From an uncultured Desulfosoma sp. (lineage in GTDB: Bacteria; Desulfobacterota; Syntrophobacteria; Syntrophobacterales; DSM-9756), in assembly GCA_937960435.1 (NCBI GenBank), contig CALGPN010000016.1, positions 1-64,000 on the forward strand: a stretch of DNA of 64,000 bases, given 5' to 3'. The notes beneath the pieces are model-generated. The model saw nothing but the letters and a program-made list of their open reading frames with translations, did not search any database and was not told where the DNA came from. Below, in pieces: positions 1-8,944 of the stretch. Position numbers and translations under genes: made by a program. Position 1 is the first letter of the stretch, and every line of letters begins with the position of its first letter.

Positions 1-142
1 CAAGTGGGGCTTTGCCACGGATCCCTATGAGATGGCCCACATGATGATCGCCCATATCGACAAGAAGCGTGAAGCTTTGGGAATCATGGGCCCGCGCGAA
101 CGCAAGCTCTTCGATATGGCCGACCGCCGTGCCCTGGATTAA
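1..142 (+). CDS. acsA: CO dehydrogenase catalytic subunit, C-terminal end (partial)
   Basis: Only the last 46 codons lie in the window; the frame is open to the left edge and stops at TAA 140-142. The tail (KWGFATDP near the start, then MIAHIDKKREALGI) resembles the C-terminus of Ni-Fe-S carbon monoxide dehydrogenases of the CooS/AcsA family, which interconvert CO2 and CO and pass CO to acetyl-CoA synthase. The gene directly downstream encodes acetyl-CoA synthase, which supports the acsA identity. The fragment carries no cluster ligands, so the assignment rests on tail similarity and context. Confidence 0.6.
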   Translation, partial: KWGFATDPYEMAHMMIAHIDKKREALGIMGPRERKLFDMADRRALD

Positions 143-272
143 GTCTTTGGAGAGCCTCCCGGCGTGCTGCCTGTGTCGCAGCCGGGGGGTCTTTGTCGAA
201 TAGAGCCGGCCTGAGGCGGGCAGGGCTCGCGTTTGAGCAGACGACAGCTTCCTTAAGAAAAGGAGTTCTCCT

Positions 273-2486
273 ATGTCTCGGTTAGTGGCCTTTGCGGCGA
301 TTCAAGGCGCGTACAATATCGTGTCCAAGGTTGAGGGCAAGTTTAAAGAGGCCATGGACAAATACGGCCCGAACCAGCCCTTGGAATTTCCCAACACGGC
401 GTATTATCTGCCCATCATCTACTCCATCTTGGGGATCAAGGTTGAGAAATTGGCCGACGCGGAGCCGGTTTTGGAACGGTGCAAGAAGCTCCTTCCGCCG
501 CACATCAAGGGTCGGATTCACACACCGTACTTGGGCGGCACGTTGGATGCCGGGATGGCGGCCATCTTGGCCGAAGAGATTTTTGAAGCCATCCGCTACG
601 TGGAGGATCCCGACTTTTATCAACCGGTGGAAGATCCGGACGTGGAAGCTGGAAAGCTCTGGGTAGGTGCAGCGGACGATACGATCATGCGCAAACGCGG
701 GATCGAGTTCGTGGACGGCAGCGCCCCCGGTTTTGCCGCCATCGTCGGAGCCGCACCGGATCCCGAGACGGCGAAGATGATCGCCGAGGAGTATCAGAGG
801 AAGAATCTGTACGTCTTTATGTGTGCCAACCAAGCCGGAACGACCTTCACGCAGCAGCTCTTGGAAGCGGGGGTTCAGATCGGCTGGTCGACACGCCTTG
901 TGCCTTTCGGCCCGGACATCTCCGCGGCCGTTTTCGCTTTGGGCTTCGCCAACCGCGCGGCCATGGCCTTCGGCGGCGTGCAGCCCGGCGATTATCGCAA
1001 GATTTTGCTGTACAACAAGGACCGAATTTTTGCTTTCGTGAATGCTCTGGGCGAAGTGAACGCCGAATGGGCGGCCAACGCAGCGGGCGCCATCAACTGG
1101 GGCTTCCCGACCATCGCGGATACGGATATCCCCGAAATCTTGCCCACGGGTATTTGTACTTACGAACACGTGGTGTCCAGCGTGCCGCATAGCCAGATGT
1201 GCGCCAAGTCCATCGAAGTCCGCGGCCTGAAGGTGACCATCACGGAAGTTCCTGTGCCCGTTTCCTACGGTCCGGCTTTCGAAGGCGAGCGTGTGCGCAA
1301 AGAAGATGTGTACCTGGAATGCGGCGGCGGCAAAACCCCGTGTTTCGAATTGGTGCGCATTGCGGAAATGGATGCCGTGGAAGACGGCAAGGTGGAAGTC
1401 ATCGGGCCGGACATCAAGGACGTCCAGCCGGGGAGCCGCCTGCCTTTGGGTGTGATCGTGGAAGTGGCGGGCCGCAAGATGCAGGAGGACTACGAACCGA
1501 TCCTGGAGCGCCAGATCCACCATTTGGTCAATTACGCTCAGGGCGTCATGCACATCGGGCAGCGGGACATCGCCTGGTACCGCATCGGAAAGAGCGCGGT
1601 GGAAAAGGGCTTTACGTTGGAACATATCGGGAAGATTCTCCATGCCAAGTTCCATCAGGACTTTGGAGCGATTTTCGATAAATGCCAGGTCAAGATCTAT
1701 ACAGAAGAAGACAAAGTCAGAGAACTGATGCATGTGGCTCAGAATATGTACCGCACCCGTGACGAGCGCATCGAAGGCATGACCGACGAGACCACGGAAA
1801 TCTACTACTCCTGCACGCTGTGCCAGTCCTTCGCACCGACCCACGTGTGTGTGATCAGTCCGGAACGGACAGGCTTGTGCGGGGCCTACAACTGGCTCGA
1901 CTGCAAGGCCTCCTACGAAATCAACCCCACCGGACCGAATCAGCCCATTGCAAAGGGGGAAACCTTGGATGAGCGGTACGGGAACTGGAAAGGAGTGAAT
2001 GAATTCGTGGAGAGGGCCTCGCGCGGCGCCGTCAACAGCTACAATTTTTACAGTGTGGTCTACGACCCCATGACGACCTGCGGATGCTGTGAATGTATTG
2101 CCGCTGTTCTTCCCATGTGCAATGGTGTCATGACCGTGAACCGCGACTATCCGGGCATGACCCCCTGCGGGATGAAGTTCACCACGCTGGCCGGGACCAT
2201 CGGCGGCGGCAACGTGACCCCCGGCTTTGTGGGCCACAGCAAGTACAACATCACGCAGCGCAAATTTATTGCCGGCGACGGCGGCATCAAGCGCCTGGTG
2301 TGGATGCCCAAGATGCTCAAGGAGGAGATCCGGGAGCGATTGATCAAGCGCGGGGAAGAGATCGGCATTCCCAATTTCATCGACATGATCGCGACGGAAG
2401 AACAAGGCGTCACGGAAGATGAAATTCTGCCCTTTCTCCAAGAAGTGGGCCATCCGGCGCTGAGCATGGAGCCGATTCTTGGTTAA
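273..2486 (+). CDS. acsB: Acetyl-CoA synthase (CODH/ACS alpha subunit)
   Basis: 737-residue acetyl-CoA synthase, which joins CO, a methyl group from the corrinoid protein and CoA at the Ni-Ni-[4Fe4S] A-cluster. The ligands are complete: Cys514, Cys517, Cys526 and Cys536 (SCTLC...HVC...GLC) for the cubane, and the Cys603-Gly604-Cys605 motif for the distal nickel. Each is offset by +8 from the Moorella enzyme numbering as I recall it. The length matches the bacterial form (about 730 residues) with its N-terminal CODH-docking part, unlike the short archaeal CdhC. The start ATG follows AAGGAG at 259-264. It sits between the CODH end and acsC, so it is part of a Wood-Ljungdahl operon that could run in either direction. 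Confidence 0.96.
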   Translation: MSRLVAFAAIQGAYNIVSKVEGKFKEAMDKYGPNQPLEFPNTAYYLPIIYSILGIKVEKLADAEPVLERCKKLLPPHIKGRIHTPYLGGTLDAGMAAILAEEIFEAIRYVEDPDFYQPVEDPDVEAGKLWVGAADDTIMRKRGIEFVDGSAPGFAAIVGAAPDPETAKMIAEEYQRKNLYVFMCANQAGTTFTQQLLEAGVQIGWSTRLVPFGPDISAAVFALGFANRAAMAFGGVQPGDYRKILLYNKDRIFAFVNALGEVNAEWAANAAGAINWGFPTIADTDIPEILPTGICTYEHVVSSVPHSQMCAKSIEVRGLKVTITEVPVPVSYGPAFEGERVRKEDVYLECGGGKTPCFELVRIAEMDAVEDGKVEVIGPDIKDVQPGSRLPLGVIVEVAGRKMQEDYEPILERQIHHLVNYAQGVMHIGQRDIAWYRIGKSAVEKGFTLEHIGKILHAKFHQDFGAIFDKCQVKIYTEEDKVRELMHVAQNMYRTRDERIEGMTDETTEIYYSCTLCQSFAPTHVCVISPERTGLCGAYNWLDCKASYEINPTGPNQPIAKGETLDERYGNWKGVNEFVERASRGAVNSYNFYSVVYDPMTTCGCCECIAAVLPMCNGVMTVNRDYPGMTPCGMKFTTLAGTIGGGNVTPGFVGHSKYNITQRKFIAGDGGIKRLVWMPKMLKEEIRERLIKRGEEIGIPNFIDMIATEEQGVTEDEILPFLQEVGHPALSMEPILG

Positions 2487-2493
2487 GGACGTG

Positions 2494-2525
2494 GCTGGGG
2501 GCGAAGGAATTCGCCCCCGGCTTTC
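2494..2525 (+). terminator. Hairpin in acsB-acsC gap (attenuator or mRNA stabiliser)
   Basis: Twelve-base arms (2494-2505 and 2510-2521, one mismatch) around a GGAA loop, followed by only TTTCG. The weak T-tract and the continuing acs genes suggest partial termination or mRNA end protection rather than an operon end. Confidence 0.5.
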
Positions 2526-2566
2526 GTGCGTATTGACAACGTCAGAGGCGATGAGGAGAAAAACAC

Positions 2567-3919
2567 ATGGGCCTGACAGGAATTGAGATTTTCAAGCTTC
2601 TTCCCAAAACGAACTGTGGAGATTGCGGCGTTCCCACGTGTTTGGCTTTTGCCATGAACTTGGCGGCGGGCAAGGCTGAGTTGGATGCGTGCCCCCACGT
2701 TTCCGAAGCGGCAAAAGAGAAGCTGGCGGCGGATTCCGCACCGCCGGTGCGACCGCTGGCCGTGGGTTCCGGCGAATATACGGTGAAGGTCGGTGGCGAG
2801 ACAGTCCTGTTCCGTCACGAAAAGACTTTCGTCAATCAGCCGGGGCTGGCCACCCTGGTCACGACGTCGGAAGATGCCGCCTCGGTGGACGGCAAGATGG
2901 CCCGTTTCAAAGCGTGCCAGTTTGAGCGCGTGGGCCTGAACCTGCGTCCCGAGATGTTCGCCGTGAAAGATGCCACCGGGGACGCGGCGGCCTTTACCGC
3001 TCTGGCTAAAAAAATCTCCGACGGCACGGGCGCCGCTTTGATCCTCATATCGGACAAGGTGGATGTGCTGAAAGCGGCGGCGGCCGAACTGAAGGACAAG
3101 AAGCCGCTTCTTTATGCGGCGACGGCCGCTACGGCGGACGCCCTCGGCGCCCTGGCGAAGGAAACGGGATGCCCTCTGGCGGTCAAAGGCGAAGGCACGT
3201 TGGACAGCGTTATCGCCTTGACCGAGAAATTGGCCGCCATGGGCCTCAAAGACATTGTCATCGATACGGGAACCCGGGATTTGAAAAAGGCTTTCGAAGA
3301 GCAGATCCATATCCGGCGTGCGGCCATCAAGAACCGTTTCCGCCCGTTGGGCTATCCAACCATTATCTTCGCCAATGAAATGGCCGGAGACCTTCTCAAC
3401 GAAGCCATCGTCGCCGCCACGTTCATCGCCAAATACGGCGCCTTTATTGTCATGAGCGACGTCAAGCCGGAAGTGCACTTCCCGTTGCTCCTGGAACGCT
3501 TGAATATCTACACCGACCCGCAGCGGCCCATGACGGCCGAACAAGGCATCTATCCCATCAATAACCCGGATGAAAATTCACCGGTACTGGTCACCTGCAA
3601 CTTTTCGCTGACCTACTTCATCGTCAGCGGCGAAATCGAATCGAGCCGTGTCCCGTCTTGGTTGCTGGTCCAGGATACGGAAGGCCTTTCGGTCATGACG
3701 GCCTGGGCCGCCGGAAAGTTCAATGGCGAATCGGTGGGCACATTCGTGCGCAAATGCGGGATTATGGATAAGGTCAAGCACAAATCCATCGTCATCCCTG
3801 GCTATGCCGCGGCCATCAGCGGGGAGCTGGAAGAGGAAATTCCCGGTTGGAACGTGGTGGTGGGGCCGCGGGAAGCGAGCCACATTTCCAAGTTCCTCAA
3901 AGAGTTTAAGCCGCAATAA
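2567..3919 (+). CDS. acsC: Corrinoid iron-sulfur protein large subunit
   Basis: 450-residue gamma subunit of the corrinoid/iron-sulfur protein, which carries the methyl group between methyl-H4folate:corrinoid methyltransferase and acetyl-CoA synthase. The N-terminal [4Fe-4S] motif is seen as Cys17, Cys20, Cys25 and Cys42 (TNCGDCGVPTC then DAC). The rest is the expected TIM-barrel and C-terminal corrinoid-binding region. The start ATG follows a GAGGAG element. The partner small subunit (acsD) is not next to it and is not seen in this window, which is unusual because the two act as a heterodimer. It may lie left of the window. Confidence 0.93.
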   Translation: MGLTGIEIFKLLPKTNCGDCGVPTCLAFAMNLAAGKAELDACPHVSEAAKEKLAADSAPPVRPLAVGSGEYTVKVGGETVLFRHEKTFVNQPGLATLVTTSEDAASVDGKMARFKACQFERVGLNLRPEMFAVKDATGDAAAFTALAKKISDGTGAALILISDKVDVLKAAAAELKDKKPLLYAATAATADALGALAKETGCPLAVKGEGTLDSVIALTEKLAAMGLKDIVIDTGTRDLKKAFEEQIHIRRAAIKNRFRPLGYPTIIFANEMAGDLLNEAIVAATFIAKYGAFIVMSDVKPEVHFPLLLERLNIYTDPQRPMTAEQGIYPINNPDENSPVLVTCNFSLTYFIVSGEIESSRVPSWLLVQDTEGLSVMTAWAAGKFNGESVGTFVRKCGIMDKVKHKSIVIPGYAAAISGELEEEIPGWNVVVGPREASHISKFLKEFKPQ

Positions 3920-4023
3920 AGAAGAGAACGAGGAGGCCTGCCGACGGGACCGCCTCGCCGACAGGACAACCCCATCCCTTCTCTGCCCGCGTTTAAGGAA
4001 ACCCACAAGGAGGGTGCGATTCC

Positions 4024-4905
4024 ATGAAACTCATCGGAGAGAACCTCAATATTATGAGCAAGAAGTACGGCAAGGCGCTGAAAGAGCGCGATGCCAAGAC
4101 TCTTCAGGAGCTGGCCATTCAGGAGGCCCAGGCGGGGATGGATTACATCGACCTCAACATCGGCCCTGCGGGCAAGACCGGCGAAGAGCTTATGTCCTGG
4201 CTGGTTCCTGTTATCCATGAAGTCGTGGACCTGCCTCTCGCCTTGGATACTTCGAATATCAAAGCCATTGAGGCCGGTTTGAAAGCCCATAAGAAATGCC
4301 GAGCCATGATCAACTCCATCATGGTGCGGCCTGAGCGCATGGACGCGTTGCTGCCCTTGGCCAAGGAATATGACGCGGAATTCATCGGCCTCCTGTGGGG
4401 CCCCGAAGGGATGCCGAGGGATGAAAACGAACGCGGCGTGCTGTGCGCGGAAATCCTTTTCCGAGCCACCGAGATGGGCATTCCCCCGGAACGGATTTAC
4501 ATCGATCCCATTCAGACGCCCGTGAACGTTCAGCAGATTCAGATCATGAGCGCCCTGAATTTCATGAAGATGTTCCCGGACATGGCGCCGGGGTGCAACA
4601 GCACGATCGGCCTTTCCAACGTGTCCAACGGAGCGCCTGAACACTTGCGTCCCATTTTGAACCAGGTGATGCTCATCTTGTGGAAACGCTGGGGGATGAA
4701 ATCGGCCATCGTGGATACCTTCGACACCGAGCTGCACAAGATCGCCCGAGGCCAGCGGCCCGAGCTGGAAGCCTTGGTGGCCAAGGTGGAGGATGGCGAA
4801 GAAATCGACATGGCCTCCCTGACGAAAGAAGAAAAAGACTTTGTCAAGACGGCCCGCGTCATTTTGGGACACACGCTCTATTCCGATTCGTGGCTTGAAG
4901 TCTAG
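4024..4905 (+). CDS. acsE: Methyltetrahydrofolate:corrinoid iron-sulfur protein methyltransferase
   Basis: 293-residue pterin-binding TIM-barrel methyltransferase that moves the methyl group from methyl-H4folate to the cobalt of the corrinoid iron-sulfur protein. Family marks seen are the N-terminal IGEN segment, the pterin-site DLNIGP loop near residue 44, the LDTSNIKAIEAGL strand and the GLSNVSN loop containing the conserved Asn that contacts the folate. It is about 30 residues longer than the Moorella enzyme, mostly through an acidic linker near the C-terminus. The first codons follow AAGGAGG. It closes the acs operon; a strong terminator comes 40 bases later. AcsD, the related barrel protein, was considered, but the N-terminal motifs fit AcsE better. 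Confidence 0.9.
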   Translation: MKLIGENLNIMSKKYGKALKERDAKTLQELAIQEAQAGMDYIDLNIGPAGKTGEELMSWLVPVIHEVVDLPLALDTSNIKAIEAGLKAHKKCRAMINSIMVRPERMDALLPLAKEYDAEFIGLLWGPEGMPRDENERGVLCAEILFRATEMGIPPERIYIDPIQTPVNVQQIQIMSALNFMKMFPDMAPGCNSTIGLSNVSNGAPEHLRPILNQVMLILWKRWGMKSAIVDTFDTELHKIARGQRPELEALVAKVEDGEEIDMASLTKEEKDFVKTARVILGHTLYSDSWLEV

Positions 4906-4942
4906 TCCCTTCCCGAGCCTCGCCTGTTCCAGATCTTTTCAG

Positions 4943-4980
4943 CACAAAAACCCCATCCCTGCGAGGTGGGGTTTTTGTGT
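4943..4980 (+). terminator. Rho-independent terminator after acsE
   Basis: Perfect 13-base inverted repeat, 4943-4955 and 4967-4979, with an 11-base loop. The right arm itself ends in TTTTTGTG, and the left arm mirrors it with a run of A, so it can work in both directions. It separates the acs genes from ppdK. Confidence 0.88.
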
Positions 4981-5046
4981 CTCTGTCGCCCGGGAGAGCC
5001 GATAAGGATGGGAAACCGCTTGAGAACAAGGAGGGATCGAGACCTT

Positions 5047-7788
5047 ATGGCAACGCGCTATGTGTATTTTTTCGGGGAAGGCAAGGCGGACGGAAGCGCC
5101 GCCATGAAGCACCTTTTGGGGGGGAAAGGGGCCAATCTGGCGGAAATGACCAATTTGGGCATTCCCGTCCCGCCGGGCTTCACCATATCCACGGATGTGT
5201 GCACCTATTTCTACAAGAACAAAGGATCGTATCCCCCGGGGCTGGAGGCGGAGGTGGAGGAGGCTTTACGGCGGCTGGAAAATCTCATGGGGAGGCGTTT
5301 CGGGGATCCGGAAAAACCCCTTCTGGTCTCGGTGCGATCCGGGGCCGCCATCAGCATGCCCGGGATGATGGATACCGTGTTGAACCTGGGTCTCAACGAC
5401 CAAACGGTGGAAGGCTTGGCCCGGGAAACCAATGATCCGCGTTTCGCCTACGACTGCTACAGACGTTTTCTCAGCATGTACGGGGACGTGGTTTTGGGAC
5501 TCAAGGCGGAAAGCCCCGACGAGATCGATCCTTTTGAAGAAATCATTGACGAACTGAAAAAATCCCGCAACGTTCAGTACGACAACCAGCTGAAGGCCGA
5601 TGATCTCAGGGAATTGTGCGCGCGCTACAAAGAGCTGATTCGAAAAAGAATAGGTAAAGATTTTCCCCAGGATCCGAAAGCGCAACTCTGGGGGGCCATC
5701 GGGGCGGTCTTCGGGTCCTGGGACAATCCGAGGGCCATTGCGTACCGTCAGATCAACGGCATTCCCGACGATATGGGCACGGCAGTGAACGTCCAGTCCA
5801 TGGTTTTCGGGAACATGGGAGACGACTGCGCCACAGGGGTGGCCTTTACCCGCAATCCGGCGACGGGAGAAAATGTCCTCTACGGCGAATATCTGGTGAA
5901 TGCTCAAGGCGAAGACGTGGTCGCCGGCATTCGCACGCCGCAACCCATCAACATTCGTCAAAAGACGGATCCGGCGATGCTGTCCTTGGAAGAAGCCATG
6001 CCGGAAGCCTATGCCGAGCTGGAGCGCATTCGCAAGATCCTCGATCGGCACTACCGAGACATGCAGGACATCGAATTTACCATTCAGCGCCGCAAGCTCT
6101 GGATGTTGCAGACTCGAACGGGCAAGCGCACCGGCTTCGCCGCCTTCAAGATCGCGGTGGATATGGTCCGGGAAGGCATTTTGACGCCGAAAGAGGCCCT
6201 TCTTCGGGTGGAGCCCAACCAGCTGAACCAACTGTTGCGTCCCATCTTCGACGCCCAAGCCAAACAAAAGGCCATCGCCTCCAAAGCCCTTTTGGCCAAA
6301 GGCTTGAACGCCGGACCCGGGGCCGCCACAGGCCGGGTCGTCTTCAATGCCGTAGATGCCGAAGAATGGGCAGAAAGGGGGGAGAAAGTCATCCTTGTGC
6401 GGCTGGAGACGTCGCCTGATGATATCCGCGGCATGCACGCCGCCCAGGGCATTCTGACCTCGCGCGGCGGCATGACGTCCCATGCGGCTCTTGTGGCCCG
6501 GCAGATGGGCAAGGTCTGTGTCGTGGGATGCGGGGATTTGGAAATCGATTACAAGCACAGGCAGATGACGGTCAACGGCCGCGTGGTTAAAGAAGGCGAC
6601 TGGATCTCCGTGGACGGGTCCACAGGCGAAGTTTTCGTAGGGCAAATTCCGACGAAGCCTTCGGAAATCCTGCAGGTTCTCCTGGAAAAAACGCTTAAGC
6701 CCGAGGACTCGGCCATTTACCAAGACTACGTGGAACTCATGCAGTGGGCCGACGCCCATCGGCGTTTGGGGGTTCGCACCAACGCCGATCAACCGGATCA
6801 GGCGCAGACGGCCTTGCTCTTCGGCGCCGAAGGGATCGGGCTGTGCCGCACCGAGCACATGTTCTTCGAAGGGGAACGAATTCACGCCGTCCGCGAAATG
6901 ATCCTTGCGGACACGAGGGAAGGAAGAGAAAAGGCTCTGGCCAAGCTACTCCCCATGCAGCGTGAGGATTTCAAGGGCATCTTTCGGGTGATGAAGGGCC
7001 TTCCGGTGACCATTCGCACCCTGGACCCGCCGCTTCATGAGTTTCTGCCCACGAAAGAGGCGGATATCGAGACCGTGGCCGCCCAAATGGGGGTGCCTGT
7101 GGACCGAGTGCGGGCTAAAATGCAAGCCTTGCACGAAGCTAACCCCATGCTGGGCCATCGAGGGTGTCGACTCGGAGTCGTCTATCCCGAAATTACGGTC
7201 ATGCAGGCTCAAGCCATTCTGGAAGCGGCGTGTGAAGTCAAAAAAGAAGGCATTGACGTCCATCCGGAAATCATGATCCCATTGGTAGGCCATGTGCGAG
7301 AACTGGCCGATCAAAAACGGGTCGTGGACGACGTGGCGCGCCAGGTCATGGAACAGCACGGCGTGTCGTTGGACTACGTCGTCGGGACAATGATCGAGGT
7401 CCCGCGAGGGGCTCTTACGGCCGATGAGATCGCCAAGGAGGCCATGTTCTTTTCTTTCGGCACCAACGACCTCACCCAGACCGTTTACGGCATCAGCCGC
7501 GATGACGCCGCCAAATTCCTCCATGACTATCTGGACAAAAGGATTTGGGATTTTGACCCCTTTGAACGGATCGATCAGGACGGAGTCGGTCAACTCATGA
7601 AGATGGGAGTGGAGAAGGGGCGCGCTACTCGGCCTGATCTCAAGGTGGGGATTTGCGGCGAGCATGGCGGGGAACCGTCTTCCGTAGAGTTTTGCCATCG
7701 GATCGGGTTGGATTACGTCAGTTGCTCCCCGTACCGGGTTCCCATCGCCCGACTGGCCGCCGCCCGTGCCGCCATCCGGGATCAGTAG
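5047..7788 (+). CDS. ppdK: Pyruvate, phosphate dikinase
   Basis: 913-residue PPDK, which interconverts pyruvate, ATP and phosphate with PEP, AMP and diphosphate. Domains in order: ATP-grasp nucleotide-binding part ([10 protein letters not shown] near residue 25), swivelling phosphohistidine domain with the catalytic His479 in [13 protein letters not shown], and a PEP/pyruvate TIM barrel ending with GICGEHGG (Cys870) and the SCSPYRVP motif. An upstream in-frame extension exists, but ATG 5047 has AAGGAGGG 13 bases before it and matches the usual N-terminus. In an anaerobe fixing or releasing acetyl-CoA it links pyruvate to gluconeogenesis. It lies alone behind the acs terminator, 29 bases before the next gene, with which it may be cotranscribed. 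Confidence 0.96.
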   Translation: MATRYVYFFGEGKADGSAAMKHLLGGKGANLAEMTNLGIPVPPGFTISTDVCTYFYKNKGSYPPGLEAEVEEALRRLENLMGRRFGDPEKPLLVSVRSGAAISMPGMMDTVLNLGLNDQTVEGLARETNDPRFAYDCYRRFLSMYGDVVLGLKAESPDEIDPFEEIIDELKKSRNVQYDNQLKADDLRELCARYKELIRKRIGKDFPQDPKAQLWGAIGAVFGSWDNPRAIAYRQINGIPDDMGTAVNVQSMVFGNMGDDCATGVAFTRNPATGENVLYGEYLVNAQGEDVVAGIRTPQPINIRQKTDPAMLSLEEAMPEAYAELERIRKILDRHYRDMQDIEFTIQRRKLWMLQTRTGKRTGFAAFKIAVDMVREGILTPKEALLRVEPNQLNQLLRPIFDAQAKQKAIASKALLAKGLNAGPGAATGRVVFNAVDAEEWAERGEKVILVRLETSPDDIRGMHAAQGILTSRGGMTSHAALVARQMGKVCVVGCGDLEIDYKHRQMTVNGRVVKEGDWISVDGSTGEVFVGQIPTKPSEILQVLLEKTLKPEDSAIYQDYVELMQWADAHRRLGVRTNADQPDQAQTALLFGAEGIGLCRTEHMFFEGERIHAVREMILADTREGREKALAKLLPMQREDFKGIFRVMKGLPVTIRTLDPPLHEFLPTKEADIETVAAQMGVPVDRVRAKMQALHEANPMLGHRGCRLGVVYPEITVMQAQAILEAACEVKKEGIDVHPEIMIPLVGHVRELADQKRVVDDVARQVMEQHGVSLDYVVGTMIEVPRGALTADEIAKEAMFFSFGTNDLTQTVYGISRDDAAKFLHDYLDKRIWDFDPFERIDQDGVGQLMKMGVEKGRATRPDLKVGICGEHGGEPSSVEFCHRIGLDYVSCSPYRVPIARLAAARAAIRDQ

Positions 7789-7817
7789 AAAGCGTTCGGC
7801 ATGAAGAGGGGAAAGCC

Positions 7818-8765
7818 ATGGAGCGTCCTATCAGACTGCGGCGATCGATTCTTTCCGTGCCTGCCAACCGAGAGAAGATGGTCCGAAAAGCGTTGGGTCT
7901 TCCGGCGGATGTCATCATGCTGGACCTGGAAGACAGTGTGCCTGTGGACGAAAAGGAAAAGGCACGCCACGCCGTGGTGGAAGCGCTCACCGCTTCTGGG
8001 TGGGACGGCCGGGTGCGAGCCTATCGGATCAACGATATGGGAACACCTTTTGCCTATCGTGACCTCATCGATGTGGTGGAGAAAGCCGGTTCCCATGTGG
8101 ATGTCATTGTGGTGCCCAAGGTCAACGACGCGGCGGAAATCAAGGCCATTGATTATTGGCTGACCCAAATGGAGATGCGCTTGGGCATCCCGAAGAAAAT
8201 CGGCCTGGAAGCTTCCATTGAAACGGCCCAGGGGATGCTTCACGTGGGCGAGATTGCGGTGAGCTCGTCCAGGCTGGAAGCGCTGGTTTTCGGCATCGCC
8301 GATTACGGCGCCTCTGTGGGGATGCCCAGCGGTGGGATCAGCGGCCATGGGGACGCCGAAGAGGGCACGACCGGTTTTCGATGGCTTTTCCCGCTCAGCC
8401 GCATGGTCATGGCGGCGAAGGCCGCGGGCCTCGCCGCCGTGGATGCTCCCTACGGTGACTTTCGAGCCCCTCAGGGTTTGGCTCGATCGTGTGCCGTGAG
8501 CCGGGCTTTGGGCTATGATGGGAAGTGGGCGATTCATCCCGATCAGTTGGATGTGATCAACCGTGCCTTCACACCCTCGGAAGAGGATGTGACCCGAAGT
8601 CTGCGAATCGTCGAGGCTTACGAAGCGGCCCGGGCTCGCGGCGAAGGGTCTGTGGCCGTGGACGGCAAGATGGTGGACGCTGCCTCGGTACGGATCGCGC
8701 GCGTGACCGTAACGGTCGCGGAAGCGGCGCGCCGAAGCGGAGGTTCCGGCGAATCCACGGCCTGA
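7818..8765 (+). CDS. CitE/malyl-CoA lyase-like (HpcH/HpaI aldolase family) protein
   Basis: 315-residue TIM-barrel protein of the citrate lyase beta-subunit/malyl-CoA lyase family. Visible marks are the SVPANREKM N-terminus, the LDLEDSV strand with metal-site acids, the VPKV strand and an Arg/Glu-rich centre. Members cleave or form (3S)-malyl-CoA, citramalyl-CoA or citryl groups. The substrate cannot be read from the sequence. No citE-type companions (citD, citF) are adjacent, so a free-standing acyl-CoA lyase is more likely than citrate lyase. The start ATG at 7818 has GAGGGGA before it. It lies 29 bases after ppdK, which could place it in C4/C3 interconversion. Confidence 0.82.
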   Translation: MERPIRLRRSILSVPANREKMVRKALGLPADVIMLDLEDSVPVDEKEKARHAVVEALTASGWDGRVRAYRINDMGTPFAYRDLIDVVEKAGSHVDVIVVPKVNDAAEIKAIDYWLTQMEMRLGIPKKIGLEASIETAQGMLHVGEIAVSSSRLEALVFGIADYGASVGMPSGGISGHGDAEEGTTGFRWLFPLSRMVMAAKAAGLAAVDAPYGDFRAPQGLARSCAVSRALGYDGKWAIHPDQLDVINRAFTPSEEDVTRSLRIVEAYEAARARGEGSVAVDGKMVDAASVRIARVTVTVAEAARRSGGSGESTA

Positions 8766-8944
8766 GCTGTGTTTTTGTGCGACACGAGGTTATTGAGGGA
8801 GGCCATCGCCGTTCATTTGGAAAGTTCCCTTTTCCTGCGACATCCTTTTCCCCTGCCGCCGCTCGATGCCGTCACCCTTTGTTGGGGCTCCCTCTTGGGG
8901 ACAACCAAGTTTACCCAAAATGGGATGGGACCGATCAAGGCACA

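Noticed and set aside
1629-1645. Sequence similar to the enhancer palindrome (GAAGATTCTCCATG) inside acsB
   Set aside because: Only partly matching and within the coding sequence; best explained by chance.
282-2453. Long minus-strand open frame of more than 700 codons opposite acsB
   Set aside because: It mirrors the acsB codon pattern in GC-rich sequence; the product is His/Arg-rich without any domain, and acsB has complete ligands.
4024-4905. Could the third acs gene be acsD rather than acsE?
   Set aside because: The IGEN start, DLNIGP loop and GLSNVS loop fit the methyltransferase; the length is also closer to AcsE.
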